Source of the DNA: Pseudomonas brassicacearum
Lineage (GTDB): Bacteria; Pseudomonadota; Gammaproteobacteria; Pseudomonadales; Pseudomonadaceae
Direction: 5' to 3'
Length of the DNA stretch: 64,000 nucleotides
Assembly (NCBI RefSeq): GCF_003732225.1
Contig: NZ_MOBJ01000022.1
Location: forward strand, 29,222-93,221
The notes below the pieces were generated by a model. It was not told the DNA's origin. It was given only the letters and a program-made list of their open reading frames with translations, and ran no database searches. How positions within the stretch are numbered: position 1 is the stretch's first letter; each line of letters starts with the position of its first letter. The position numbers and the translations under genes are program-made. Positions 25,554-34,717 of the stretch are shown here, in pieces.

Positions 25554-26126
25554 ATGAACTATCGATTCCCGCGCGCTACCGCATTGGCTGCCGTCCTTGC
25601 ACTCGGCACGCTGACCTGCGCCGACGCTGTCGAATACAAGAAAGTGAACGCGAGCGCCAGCCAGATCAGCTTCACTTATAACCAGATGGGAGCGAGGGTA
25701 TACGGCACGTTCGGCAAGTTCGAGGCCACCATCGATTTTGATTCGACGAACCCCTCGGCTGCCCACGCCGGGCTGACCATCCAGCTCGCCAGCATCGACG
25801 CCGGTAACAGTGACGCCAACAGCGAGTTGCAAAAGCCTGCCTGGTTCAACACGGCAACTTATCCGCAAGCGAAGTTTGTATCGAGCAGCGTGACGGCGCT
25901 CGGTAACAACCGCTACGAGGTCAAGGGCAAGCTCACGCTTAAGGGCATTACCCGCGAGGTCGGTGCACAAATCACCTTGAAACCGCAGAGCGCCATCGGC
26001 GTCTTCGATGGCGAGTTCATTCTCAAGCGCGGCGACTTCAAGATCGGTGAGGGCGAATGGGCCGATTACGGGGTTATCTCCAACGAGATCAACATCAAGT
26101 TTCGAGTGGTTGCCCCCGAGCAATGA
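25554..26126 (+). CDS. yceI: YceI-family periplasmic lipocalin-like protein
   Basis: 190 residues with a signal peptide (1-24, ending CADA). The YceI pattern is clear: YKKVNASASQISFTYNQMG, FGKFEATIDFD, a central NSELQKPAWFNTATYPQAKFVSS and GEFILKRGDFKIGEGEW near the end. The fold binds isoprenoid quinone-type ligands. Co-transcribed with cytochrome b561, its usual neighbour, so both likely serve quinone-linked redox in the periplasm. Confidence 0.9.
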   Translation: MNYRFPRATALAAVLALGTLTCADAVEYKKVNASASQISFTYNQMGARVYGTFGKFEATIDFDSTNPSAAHAGLTIQLASIDAGNSDANSELQKPAWFNTATYPQAKFVSSSVTALGNNRYEVKGKLTLKGITREVGAQITLKPQSAIGVFDGEFILKRGDFKIGEGEWADYGVISNEINIKFRVVAPEQ

Positions 26127-26160
26127 CGTTGGCGCGCAACCCAATGGGCCACCGTCGCGG

Positions 26161-27636
26161 TCATCGCCAAGCGTCAACAGACCCTAATCCTAATAGTGGT
26201 GACGGGCAGCGTTCGAACCAACGGCTCGCCTGTTCGTAGGCATGGGCCATTTGCAGCACCGCGAAGTCAGCCTGGTGCCTGCCGATGATTTGTAGCCCCA
26301 TCGGCAGGCCGTTCCGGTTGAACCCCGCTTGCACGTTCGCCACCGGGCAACCAGAGAGGGTGCCGGGAATCACCACTTCCATCCAGCGGTGATAGGTGTC
26401 CATGTTCACGCCTTCGATGCGGGTTGGCCATGGGAGGTTTTTGTCGAACGGGAAGACCTGGGCGGTTGGCAGGAGCAGGTAGTCGAAGCGTTCGAACAGT
26501 TTACTGATGGCGCGGTACCAGTGACTGCGGGCCACCGAGGCGGCGAACACGTCGCTGGCAGAGAGCTTGAGCCCGTTTTCCACTTCCCAGCACGCTTCCT
26601 CTTTTAGCAGTGCGCGCTGACTCGGGTTGGCGTAGGCGCCGCCGAGGGAGCCGGCGACCATCCAGTGCCGCAACGTGCGCCAGCTGTCCCAGAGCTGTTC
26701 AGGGGCGAAGTCGATAGCGGCCGGCTCGATGCTGCAGCCCACGGCTTCGAAGTCGGTGAAGGCTTTTTGACACAGTTCGAGAATGCCTTTTTCCATCGGC
26801 AGATAACCGTTGAAATCACCGAGCCAGCCCAGACGCGTACCGCTGAAATCGCGCGCAAGCGGGGCGGCGAAGGCGGCACCAGACTCGGCGATGGACAATG
26901 GCGCCCGGGCATCGGCGCCGGCCTGGACCGACAACAGCAACGCGGCATCGCGGACGCTGCGGCCCATCGGGCCTTCGTAGCCGAGCTGGTCGATGAACAG
27001 GTCGGCGCTGTCGTCGAAGGGCACCCGGCCTTGGGACGGGCGAAAACCGAAGACATTGTTGAACGCCGCCGGATTGCGCAGCGAGCCCATCATGTCGCTA
27101 CCGTCAGCCACCGGCACCAAGTGCATGGCCAGCGCCGAGGCGGCACCGCCACTGCTGCCGCCGGCGGTTTTGCTCGGGTCGTAGGCACAACCGGTGGCAC
27201 CGAACAACGGATTGTAGGTTTGCGAACCGAGGCCGAATTCCGGGGTGTTGGTCTTGCCGATAATGATTGCCCCGGCAGCCTTGATCCGCTCGCACATGAT
27301 GCTGTCGCGGTCGGGCACAAAATCCTGGTACAGCGGTGAGCCGAAGGTCGTGCGAATGCCACGGGTCAGCGACAGATCCTTGATCGCGTGAGGCAGACCG
27401 TGCATCCAGCCACGGTACAGGCCGCTTGCCAGTTCGGCATCACGCTTGTCGGCCTGGGCCAGAAGGTCTTCCGGCGCTTGCAGGCTGATCAGTGCATTGA
27501 CCAGCGGGTTGAAGCGTTCGATGTGGCTCAGGTAAGCCTGCATCACTTCCCGGCAGGAAACCTGACGCAGGCGAATGCATTCGGCGAGTTCATGGGCCTG
27601 CAACAGGACCAGTTCGCTGATGGTAGTAGAAGTCAT
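26161..27636 (-). CDS. Amidase signature family hydrolase
   Basis: 491 residues. Triad residues in HAIKDLSL (Lys), AGGSSGGAA (cis-Ser) and GSDMMGSLRNPAA (nucleophile Ser, with the unusual MM before GS). AGAIIIGKTNTPEFGLGSQT and NVFGFRPSQGRVP are standard. It lies directly after a PotF-like binding protein at the end of a four-gene ABC operon, suggesting that the imported compound or its oxidation product is an amide. A hairpin between the two genes may reduce its expression relative to the transporter. Confidence 0.85.
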   Translation of the reverse strand: MTSTTISELVLLQAHELAECIRLRQVSCREVMQAYLSHIERFNPLVNALISLQAPEDLLAQADKRDAELASGLYRGWMHGLPHAIKDLSLTRGIRTTFGSPLYQDFVPDRDSIMCERIKAAGAIIIGKTNTPEFGLGSQTYNPLFGATGCAYDPSKTAGGSSGGAASALAMHLVPVADGSDMMGSLRNPAAFNNVFGFRPSQGRVPFDDSADLFIDQLGYEGPMGRSVRDAALLLSVQAGADARAPLSIAESGAAFAAPLARDFSGTRLGWLGDFNGYLPMEKGILELCQKAFTDFEAVGCSIEPAAIDFAPEQLWDSWRTLRHWMVAGSLGGAYANPSQRALLKEEACWEVENGLKLSASDVFAASVARSHWYRAISKLFERFDYLLLPTAQVFPFDKNLPWPTRIEGVNMDTYHRWMEVVIPGTLSGCPVANVQAGFNRNGLPMGLQIIGRHQADFAVLQMAHAYEQASRWFERCPSPLLGLGSVDAWR

Positions 27637-27667
27637 TGCGACGCTGCCTTGTAGACGACTGGAGAAA

Positions 27668-27690
27668 CGCCCCGCCGCACGAGCGGGGCG
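27668..27690 (-). terminator. Hairpin between binding-protein and amidase genes
   Basis: Perfect 8-bp stem CGCCCCGC/GCGGGGCG with a 7-nt loop, 8 bp after the binding-protein stop. No U-run. More likely a 3'-end stabilising or attenuating structure than a full terminator. Confidence 0.5.
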
Positions 27691-27697
27691 GTAAGGA

Positions 27698-28744
27698 TCA
27701 ACGCATCAGGTTGGTCCACAAGCGGTCGGCCAGGCGGATCGCGCCTTCGCCGCAGGTCTTGCTGAAGACCACCTGGGTGCCCGCCGGGATGTGCAGTTCC
27801 GGCGCATCCTTGAGACTGGCGTCGAGGAACGGTTCCACGCCCTTGATCGGACTCTGGTGCTTGAGGAAGTTCTGGGTCATTGCGGCGTTTTCAGGCTGGC
27901 TGAGGAAGGCGATGAAAGCCTTGGCATTCGCCGGATTCTTGCTGCCCTTGGGGATGACCATGTTGTCGACCCAGGCCAGCACGCCTTCTTTCGGGTAGAG
28001 GTATTTCAGGCTCGGTTTCATCTCCCGCGCCCGCATCGACGAACCGCCCCAGAAGGTCGACATGTCGATTTCACCCGAGGCCAGGTTCTCGCGGATCGAG
28101 CCGGCCTTGGAGCTGTAGGTTTTGACGAACGGTTTCTGCGCCTTGAGCAGGGTCATCACTTGTTGCATCTGTTTCGGATCTTCGCTGCACAGCGGGACAT
28201 TCAGGTACAGGCTGGCCATGTCCACGACGTCGCTGACCGAGTCGAACATGTTGATCCGCCCTTGCAGCTCGGCTGGCGGCTCATACAGCACCTTGTAGCT
28301 ATCGGTCGGGCCTTTGTAGCGTTCGGTGTTCAACACCACGCTGGTGGTACCCCAGATGAAGGGCACCGAATACGCACCTTCCGGGTCCCAGGTAGGCTTT
28401 TTCAGGTTGTCGACGACATTGGCGTAATAGGGTTCCTTGACCGGGTCGAAGCGCTCCAGCAGCTGTTCCTTGATCAGGATCGGCACAAACTGGTGCGAAG
28501 GAATCGCCACGTCATAGCCGGCGCCACCCTGTTTGAGCTTGGCCAGCAGGGTTTCGTTGGAATCGTAGGAGTCCACCGTGACTTCAATGCCGGTCTGCTT
28601 CTGGAACTTGGCGAGAATCTCTGGCGAGAAGTAGCCACTCCAGCTCACCACGTTGAGTTTTTCTGCGGCCTGAACGCTGCCGGCCATGGTCAGTGGCAAT
28701 GTCAGTAACAACGAGGTGCCGATGCTTGCAATCAACTTGCTCAT
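27698..28744 (-). CDS. Periplasmic polyamine-type binding protein (PotF/PotD-like)
   Basis: 348 residues with a signal peptide (1-26, ending VQA). Family motifs: LNVVSWSGYFSPEILAKFQKQTG, GYDVAIPSHQFVPILIKEQLLERF and PFIWGTTSVVLNTERY. A Cys pair (in PLCSED and KTCGEG) may form a disulfide. Fourth gene of a complete ABC operon. Ligand is probably a polyamine or related amine. It is not closely similar to the 22771 protein, so the two may recognise different compounds. Confidence 0.85.
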   Translation of the reverse strand: MSKLIASIGTSLLLTLPLTMAGSVQAAEKLNVVSWSGYFSPEILAKFQKQTGIEVTVDSYDSNETLLAKLKQGGAGYDVAIPSHQFVPILIKEQLLERFDPVKEPYYANVVDNLKKPTWDPEGAYSVPFIWGTTSVVLNTERYKGPTDSYKVLYEPPAELQGRINMFDSVSDVVDMASLYLNVPLCSEDPKQMQQVMTLLKAQKPFVKTYSSKAGSIRENLASGEIDMSTFWGGSSMRAREMKPSLKYLYPKEGVLAWVDNMVIPKGSKNPANAKAFIAFLSQPENAAMTQNFLKHQSPIKGVEPFLDASLKDAPELHIPAGTQVVFSKTCGEGAIRLADRLWTNLMR

Positions 28745-28771
28745 GCTATTTCCCCACGGTGTTTGGAAGGT

Positions 28772-29578
28772 TCAGGTTTTCTTTTTGCCCAGCAGATAAG
28801 AGAGGCTGACGAACAACACCGAGACGCCGAGGATCAGCGTTGAAACGGCATTGACGTCGGGTGTCACGCCCATCCGTAACAGACCGAAGATGAAGATCGG
28901 CAAGGTGGTGGTGCCGGCCTGGGCGACCATCATCGAAATCACGAAGTTGTCCAGCGAGACGATGAAGGCCAGCATCAACCCGGAGACGATTCCCGGCATC
29001 AGCAGCGGCAGCGTGACCTTGTGAAAGGTCCGCCAGGGGCCGGCGTACAGATCGGCCGCGGCTTGCTCCAGCGACAGGTCCATGTCGTTGAGCCGCGCGC
29101 GGATCGGCAGGTAGGCGAAGGGGATACAGAACACGGTATGGGCGATGATCAGGTTGCCGTACCCCAGCGACAGGCCGACGGTTGAAAACAGCGCCAGGGT
29201 GGCGACGCCGACCACGATCTCCGGTAACACCAACGGCAGCATGATTGCGCCCATCGACAGTTGCATGCCTTTGAACTTCGCGCCGCGCGAGGTGCCGAGT
29301 GCTGCGAGGGTGGCAATCGCGGTGGCGATCATGCTCGCGCAGACGGCGATCAACAGGCTGTTGCTGGCCGCCTGGCGCAAGGCCTGATTGGCAAACGCGG
29401 CGCGGTACCAGTCGAGGCTCAAACCGGTCCAGACCGTGGCCGATTGGTTGGCGTTGAAGGAGAACACCACCAGCACCACGATCGGCGCGTAGAGGTACAG
29501 GTAGAACAGAAAACTGAAACCGCCGAAGCCCGGAAAGTCCTGAACGCTGAGACCGGTTCGCTTGAATAGACGCAGCAT
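28772..29578 (-). CDS. ABC transporter permease, PotC/PotI-like
   Basis: 268 residues, six membrane segments. The cytoplasmic EAA loop reads LEQAAADLYAGPWRTFHKVTLPLLMPGIVSG, the ATPase contact site. The start ATG 29578 overlaps the stop of the upstream permease (ATGA-type), so the two are co-translated. Forms the second half of the heterodimeric channel. Confidence 0.9.
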   Translation of the reverse strand: MLRLFKRTGLSVQDFPGFGGFSFLFYLYLYAPIVVLVVFSFNANQSATVWTGLSLDWYRAAFANQALRQAASNSLLIAVCASMIATAIATLAALGTSRGAKFKGMQLSMGAIMLPLVLPEIVVGVATLALFSTVGLSLGYGNLIIAHTVFCIPFAYLPIRARLNDMDLSLEQAAADLYAGPWRTFHKVTLPLLMPGIVSGLMLAFIVSLDNFVISMMVAQAGTTTLPIFIFGLLRMGVTPDVNAVSTLILGVSVLFVSLSYLLGKKKT

Positions 29579-30498
29579 TACTCACCTCCCTTGGCGATGC
29601 GCTGGCGCTCGGCGCGCAGGGCATACACGGTCAACACCAGCATCACCGCCGCCATCAGCACCAGCGACAGGGCGGCCCCGAACGGCCAGTTCCGCGCATC
29701 GCTGAACTGCCGGAAGATCAGGTTGCCGAGCATCATTTTGGTCCCGCCACCAAGTAGCTCCGGAGCGATCATTGCCCCCAGGCATGGCACGAACGTGAGG
29801 ATGGCACCGGCGAAGATCCCCGGCCTGGCGATCGGCAGCACGACTTTGACCAGCGTTCGCCAGCGCCCGGCGTAGAGGTCTTGCGCCGCTTCCAGCAGGC
29901 GGATGTCCATCTTTTCCAGGGTCGCGTAGATCGGCAGCACCACGAACGGCGCGTAGGTGTAAACCAGGCCCAGCAGCACCGCGCCGTCGGTATAGAGCAG
30001 TTGCAACGGCTGATCGATAAGGCCGAGCCCCATCAGGCTGTTATTGATCACCCCGGTGTTGCGCAGCAGCAGAATCCAGGCGTAGGTGCGAATCAGCAGG
30101 TTGGCCCAGAACGGCACGGTGATCAGGAAAATCAGCAACCCACGGCGGTGAGCCGGTTGCATGGCCAACCAGACGGCGACCGGAAAGCCGATCAACAAAG
30201 TGATCACGGTGGTCAGCCCGGCAATACCAATCGAGCGCAGGGCAATGATCAGATAGGAGTCGGCAAAGGCCAGACTGTCATCCAGTTGCCGCTCGAACAG
30301 CAATGAGGTGTAGGCGTCGCTACTGAAGACTTTGTTCACCCCGCCATAAGGGTTGGCCTCCATCAGCGAATAGCCGATGACGATCAGGATCGGCACGATC
30401 AGAAACAGGCCGATGGCGAGCAGTGCCGGAGTGACCCCGAGAAAGCTGCCGAAGGCTTTTCGCCGCGCCAGGGTGTTGGATATCGGTAAAGCGTGCAT
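29578..30498 (-). CDS. ABC transporter permease, PotB/PotH-like
   Basis: 306 residues, six membrane segments with an N-terminal extension. EAA loop: LLEAAQDLYAGRWRTLVKVVLPIARPGIFAG. It lies 15 bp after the ATPase gene and overlaps the next permease by one base. First half of the polyamine-type channel. Confidence 0.9.
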   Translation of the reverse strand: MHALPISNTLARRKAFGSFLGVTPALLAIGLFLIVPILIVIGYSLMEANPYGGVNKVFSSDAYTSLLFERQLDDSLAFADSYLIIALRSIGIAGLTTVITLLIGFPVAVWLAMQPAHRRGLLIFLITVPFWANLLIRTYAWILLLRNTGVINNSLMGLGLIDQPLQLLYTDGAVLLGLVYTYAPFVVLPIYATLEKMDIRLLEAAQDLYAGRWRTLVKVVLPIARPGIFAGAILTFVPCLGAMIAPELLGGGTKMMLGNLIFRQFSDARNWPFGAALSLVLMAAVMLVLTVYALRAERQRIAKGGE

Positions 30499-30513
30499 GA
30501 CAAACCCTCGTGC

Positions 30514-31632
30514 TCAATCCAGCAGGACACTGGCGCTACCACGGTCGAACAACAGGCCGGCCTGGCTGCCGACAGCGAAGCGCAGACTTTGGTCGACGCT
30601 GTTGGGCGTGCGCACCGTAAGGCGCGAACCGTCGCTCAGGCTGACCTGATATTGCAGGTCGGTGCCGAGGTAGATTTGCGTATCGATCCGGCACGGCAAG
30701 GCACTGGCTGTGTCGGCGGGCAACAGATGCAGGCGCTCGGGACGCACCGAGAGCGCCACTGTTGCGCCCACCGCCACGTCGCTGCAGGGTTGCGCGGGGA
30801 GCGGGTGACCGGCAGGCCCGGCGAACCAGGCCAGGCCTGCTTCCACGTGGGTGACCGTGCCTTCGATGAAGTTGGTCTCGCCGATGAAATCCGCGACAAA
30901 GCGATTGCGCGGACGCTCGTAGATATCCTCCGGCCGACCGACCTGCTGCACCTCGCCTTCGGACAGCACGGCAATGCGGTCGGACATGGTCAGGGCTTCT
31001 TCCTGATCGTGGGTGACGAAGATAAAGGTGATGCCGGTCTTCGCCTGAATCGCCTTCAACTCTTCACGCATGGCCTGGCGCAGTTTGAGGTCCAGTGCCG
31101 AGAGTGGCTCGTCGAGCAGCAGCACTTTGGGATGCGGCGCCAGGGCTCGAGCCAGGGCGACTCGCTGTTGCTGGCCGCCGGACAACTGCGTCGGGCGCCG
31201 TGTGGCGAAGCGCTCCATCTGCACCAGGGCCAGCATCTCGCGCACTCGTTCGGCGATCTGCACCTTGCTCAAGACCTTGCCCATCGGATGGGACTCAAGG
31301 CCGAATGCGAGGTTCTCGGCAATGGTCATGTGCGGAAACAGTGCGTAATGCTGGAACACCGTATTGACCGGGCGCTGGTAGGGCGGACGGTCGGCGATGT
31401 TTTCACCGTAGAGCAGGATCTCGCCCTGGGTCGGAAATTCGAACCCGGCGATCATCCGCAGGAGCGTGGTTTTACCGCAGCCCGAAGGGCCGAGGAGGGT
31501 GAAGAACTCATTGTCGCGGATATCCAGATCGATGCTTTTCAGCGCCACCGGACCTCTCTGTGGATCACCGTAGACTTTGCGTACAGCGCGAATTGACACA
31601 GCCAGCGTTTGCAGCGAATGCAGGGCATTCAT
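30514..31632 (-). CDS. ABC transporter ATP-binding protein, PotA/PotG-like
   Basis: 372 residues. Walker A GPSGCGKTT, Q-loop, signature LSGGQQQRVALARAL, Walker B VLLLDEPLSALD and H-loop TFIFVTHDQEEALTMSD; a C-terminal TOBE region (about 280-372) as in PotA/PotG. First gene of the operon ATPase-permease-permease-binding protein-amidase. Divergent from a GcvA-like LysR gene 250 bp away, the likely regulator. Confidence 0.9.
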   Translation of the reverse strand: MNALHSLQTLAVSIRAVRKVYGDPQRGPVALKSIDLDIRDNEFFTLLGPSGCGKTTLLRMIAGFEFPTQGEILLYGENIADRPPYQRPVNTVFQHYALFPHMTIAENLAFGLESHPMGKVLSKVQIAERVREMLALVQMERFATRRPTQLSGGQQQRVALARALAPHPKVLLLDEPLSALDLKLRQAMREELKAIQAKTGITFIFVTHDQEEALTMSDRIAVLSEGEVQQVGRPEDIYERPRNRFVADFIGETNFIEGTVTHVEAGLAWFAGPAGHPLPAQPCSDVAVGATVALSVRPERLHLLPADTASALPCRIDTQIYLGTDLQYQVSLSDGSRLTVRTPNSVDQSLRFAVGSQAGLLFDRGSASVLLD

Positions 31633-31832
31633 GCGTTACCTCCGATTCCCCCATCGCCTGTGCCGGGATGCTGTAGACAGCCGTGCCGTCAGGCCATGGA
31701 TATTATTTTTTTGGGCAGGATCGAGATCTGTTCAGGTGTGCAGCGAGCCGCTGTATCGGGCTCTTTGGGTTTTTTCTGTTGTTCTGTTGTGAGCCGATTA
31801 TCAGTGAGGGGTTGCGGGGGCGAAACTTCAAT

Positions 31833-31853
31833 TTTAACATAGCAGCTGTTAAA
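31833..31853. promoter_or_regulatory. Dyad, candidate LysR operator
   Basis: Perfect 7-bp dyad TTTAACA-TAGCAGC-TGTTAAA, 29 bp before the LysR start at 31883 in the divergent region with the ABC operon. It fits the T-N11-A layout of LysR sites. The assignment is inferred from symmetry and position. Confidence 0.45.
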
Positions 31854-31882
31854 TAATTTAATAGCAGAAGGCGTCCCAAGCC

Positions 31883-32770
31883 ATGCCTGACCACCGTTTG
31901 CCGCCGTTGAACGCGGTACGTGCCTTTGATGCAGCCGCCCGCTTGGGCAGTTACGTCGAAGCTTCGAAGGCGCTGCACGTGACTCAGCCAGCCATTGGCC
32001 GACATGTGAAACTGCTGGAGGAGTGGCTGGGGACCCAGCTGTTTGAGCGCACCTCGCGTGGCGTCACGCTGACCAGTGCCGGCGAGAAGTACCACCACAA
32101 GATCGCTTCAGCGTTACAGCTGATCATCGAGGCGGGGAGGGAATTGCAACCCAAAACCTCCGAACGCTGGCTGCGAATCATGGTCGTGCCGGGTTTCGCC
32201 AAGCGCTGGCTGACACCGCGGCTGGAAGCCGCGCGGCGTCTTCGTCCTGGATTGAAGTTCGCCATCGAACCCAACTCGACGTTCACCGATGTCGACGGCA
32301 AGACCGCTGACCTGGGGATCGTCTATGGCCTGGATGGGGAGTACGCCCACTCTCGGGCCACACTGTTCTGTCCGCAGGTGTTTCCGATCTGTACGCCGGG
32401 CTACCTGGCCAGTATCGAACCGATCACCCAACTCGCCGATTTGTTGAAACACAACCTGATTCACTTCGACGGCGAGTGGTGGAACACCTGGTTCGCCGCT
32501 AACGGCCTGGATGTTCACCTCACCTCGGACGTGTTGTACGTCAACAACGACCACGCATTGTCGGTGGCTGAAAGCGGGCAAGGCATCGCGCTGGCGAATG
32601 AAGTGTTGGTGCGCGAGGAACTCAAGGCCGGCACCCTGGTGCGGGTGCTTGAGGATCAGGTAAAGCTGGAAAGCTACCGGGTGCTGACACCGTCGGCTGA
32701 ACTGTCGGCGGATGCGCAGTGGTTCATCCAGTGGCTGACGACCGAGTTGGGACGCGAGTTCAGCGATTGA
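31883..32770 (+). CDS. LysR-family regulator, GcvA-like
   Basis: 295 residues. Helix-turn-helix LNAVRAFDAAARLGSYVEASKALHVTQPAIGRHVKLLEEWLG, then FERTSRGVTLTSAGEKYHHKI and LRIMVVPGFAKRWLTPRL, the GcvA-type start of the effector domain. Divergent from the PotFGHI-like operon and probably its regulator. Converges with another LysR gene across a shared terminator. Confidence 0.9.
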   Translation: MPDHRLPPLNAVRAFDAAARLGSYVEASKALHVTQPAIGRHVKLLEEWLGTQLFERTSRGVTLTSAGEKYHHKIASALQLIIEAGRELQPKTSERWLRIMVVPGFAKRWLTPRLEAARRLRPGLKFAIEPNSTFTDVDGKTADLGIVYGLDGEYAHSRATLFCPQVFPICTPGYLASIEPITQLADLLKHNLIHFDGEWWNTWFAANGLDVHLTSDVLYVNNDHALSVAESGQGIALANEVLVREELKAGTLVRVLEDQVKLESYRVLTPSAELSADAQWFIQWLTTELGREFSD

Positions 32771-32781
32771 AGGTGCTTGAT

Positions 32782-32810
32782 CGCCCACTGCACGGTCAAT
32801 GCAGTGGGCG
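32782..32810. terminator. Bidirectional hairpin between converging LysR genes
   Basis: A perfect 10-bp stem CGCCCACTGC/GCAGTGGGCG with a 9-nt loop, about equidistant from the two stops (32770 and 32845). No long T-run. Confidence 0.65.
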
Positions 32811-32844
32811 CTGACAAGCTGACCCGGCGTGCCAAACCCTCGAA

Positions 32845-33735
32845 TCAGCCCTTTGCAGCAAACAGCTTTTGAGCTTCAGCAAAACATTTCTCGGCGATGG
32901 CCGAGCGAGGTTCGGTTTTGCGCATCACCAGACCCAGGGGCGCGAGAACACTTGCATCTGGAAGGTTGATAAAGGCCAGGTTATCGATCGGGTTTTCCAG
33001 GCCACTGTTCAGCGGCATGACCGAGCAGCAAAAACCTTCGTGAATGGCCTGGAACAACTGATAAGTCGAATCGGTTTCGAGTATCGGCTGTGGGGCCAGC
33101 CCGCGGCTGCGAAAACTCAGGTCAATGGATTTTCGATAGTGCATGCCGTTGCTGATCATCCCCAATGGCAGCTCGGCGGCATCTTCCCAGCTCATTTCCG
33201 TTCCTTCGAAATGGAAGTGGCGCGTGTCGTACAGCAAGCCGACGCGGGTCTCTCCTATTTCGAAAAAATCCAGATAATTGGGATTCACGTGATCGAGATA
33301 GCAGATGCCCAGATCCAGTTGGTTGTTACCGATCCCTTCGATGATTCGGTCTGAACTCATCGATGACAGACTGAATTTCAGCTCCGGGAACGTATGGGAA
33401 AGCCCCTGCACGTAGCTGATCGGATTAAAACCGCTGAGAGGCACCAGGCCCAGACGCAAATTGCCGACTAACTGACCGCGACACGCGGCGGCTTCGGCGA
33501 ACAGCCCGTCATGCGCGGCGAGCAGTGTTCTCGCCCATGCCAGCACGCGTTCACCGGCCTGGGTGAAACCTTCGAAGCGCTGGCCTCGGGTGACCAGCTC
33601 CAGACCCAGTTCATCCTCAAGATTGCGCAAGCGCATGGACAGCGTCGGCTGAGTAATGTGGCAGCGCGCAGCCGCCTGCCCGAAGTGTCGAGTCTGTTCC
33701 AGGGCGATCAGGAATTTGAGTTGCTTGATGTCCAC
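32845..33735 (-). CDS. LysR-family regulator next to the molybdoenzyme locus
   Basis: 296 residues. IKQLKFLIALEQTRHFGQAAARCHITQPTLSMRLRNLEDELG is the winged helix; the effector domain has GLVPLSGFNPISYVQG and LDLGICYLDHVNPNYL. Divergent from moaB over 304 bp. Its place at the edge of the moaB/moaA/FdhF-like/bd oxidase block suggests that it controls this block; inference only. Confidence 0.85.
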   Translation of the reverse strand: MDIKQLKFLIALEQTRHFGQAAARCHITQPTLSMRLRNLEDELGLELVTRGQRFEGFTQAGERVLAWARTLLAAHDGLFAEAAACRGQLVGNLRLGLVPLSGFNPISYVQGLSHTFPELKFSLSSMSSDRIIEGIGNNQLDLGICYLDHVNPNYLDFFEIGETRVGLLYDTRHFHFEGTEMSWEDAAELPLGMISNGMHYRKSIDLSFRSRGLAPQPILETDSTYQLFQAIHEGFCCSVMPLNSGLENPIDNLAFINLPDASVLAPLGLVMRKTEPRSAIAEKCFAEAQKLFAAKG

Positions 33736-34039
33736 AATGGCACCTGCTGAGGGATGAAAGTGATGTCAGTAAAGCAGGTAAGTCTAATGATTAAAAACAC
33801 CGAAAGTGCGGTGAGCAAACGATCTCACTGTCTGTCTTGTCAGTCCAATCACACGTATTGAACGAGCGATTGGTCAGCTCTATCACGACCGAATTCAATC
33901 TGCATAAGTCATCATGGTGGGTGAGAAAGTTTTCGATAGAGGCGCTCGATAAACCGGTTGGCCAGAACGATTAGACAGTGACTGTTTTAGCGAATTAGCC
34001 TCTGGCAATTGTTTTCATTATTGCCTGCCGGAGAATGAC
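33736..34039. other. Divergent promoter region, LysR / moaB
   Basis: 304 bp without a gene. It contains GTCTAATGATTAA near 33783, similar in part to GTCTAATCACTATTAA near 37017 in the moaA/FdhF-like divergent region, possibly a shared operator. No TTGAT-N4-ATCAA (Anr/FNR) site was found. A GGAG site precedes moaB. Confidence 0.4.
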
Positions 34040-34579
34040 ATGAGCGTTAAGTCGGATGCGTTATTTGTACCGTTGAATATGGCTGTGTTGACCGTCAGTG
34101 ATACCCGTGACTATGCCAACGATACCTCCGGGCAATTGCTGGTCAGTCGATTACTGGAAGCTGGACACACGCTGAGTGAGCGAAACTTGCTCAAGGATGA
34201 CCTGTACAAAATCCGCGCCCAGGTAGCCTGCTGGATTGCCGATGAAAATATTCAGGTGGTGCTGATTACCGGAGGCACTGGATTCACCGGGCGCGACAGC
34301 ACACCTGAGGCTGTGAGCTGTTTGCTGGATAAGCAGATTGACGGCTTTGGCGAGCTGTTTCGGGCGATTTCCATCCTCGACATCGGCACCTCCACGGTTC
34401 AGAGCCGGGCCTTGGCCGGATTGGCCAACGGTACGCTGGTGTGTTGCCTGCCAGGTTCGACAGGTGCCTGTCGAACCGCATGGGAAGGCATTCTTGCCGA
34501 GCAGTTGGATGCACGCCACAGACCGTGCAATTTCGTGCCGCACCTCAAGCCCGTGCAAGCCTGCGGGTCGCGGGGATGA
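34040..34579 (+). CDS. moaB: Molybdenum cofactor biosynthesis protein B
   Basis: 179 residues of the MoaB/Mog (MPT-binding) fold: MAVLTVSDTRDYANDTSG at the start, VVLITGGTGFTGRDSTPEAV and a C-terminal CLPGSTGACRTAWEGILAEQLD. It adenylates molybdopterin before Mo insertion. The stop overlaps a second ATG (ATGA) that begins a truncated moeA-like frame, so the ancestral pair was moaB-moeA. Serves the FdhF/YdeP-type enzyme in this locus. Confidence 0.9.
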   Translation: MSVKSDALFVPLNMAVLTVSDTRDYANDTSGQLLVSRLLEAGHTLSERNLLKDDLYKIRAQVACWIADENIQVVLITGGTGFTGRDSTPEAVSCLLDKQIDGFGELFRAISILDIGTSTVQSRALAGLANGTLVCCLPGSTGACRTAWEGILAEQLDARHRPCNFVPHLKPVQACGSRG

Positions 34580-34686
34580 GTCAGTCACAGCTGATGTCTG
34601 TGGAGGAAGCCATCGCCAGTCTATTGGCCATGGCCGAGGCCCGACACTTGCAATGTGGGAACCGGGGGGGGCCACCAAGTTGTTAG
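34576..34686 (+). pseudogene. Truncated moeA-like N terminus
   Basis: 36 codons from ATG 34576, overlapping the moaB stop as ATGA. The first ~22 residues (SQLMSVEEAIASLLAMAEAR) resemble the LMxVEEAxxxLL start of MoeA; the remaining residues do not, and the frame stops before any MoeA domain. Just downstream are a short GC-rich tract and a MITE-like element. Most likely a moeA gene lost by deletion. The similarity is short, so the identification is moderate. Confidence 0.5.
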
Positions 34687-34717
34687 CCGGCTGAAATGAC
34701 GAAGGCCTCGCACGGGG

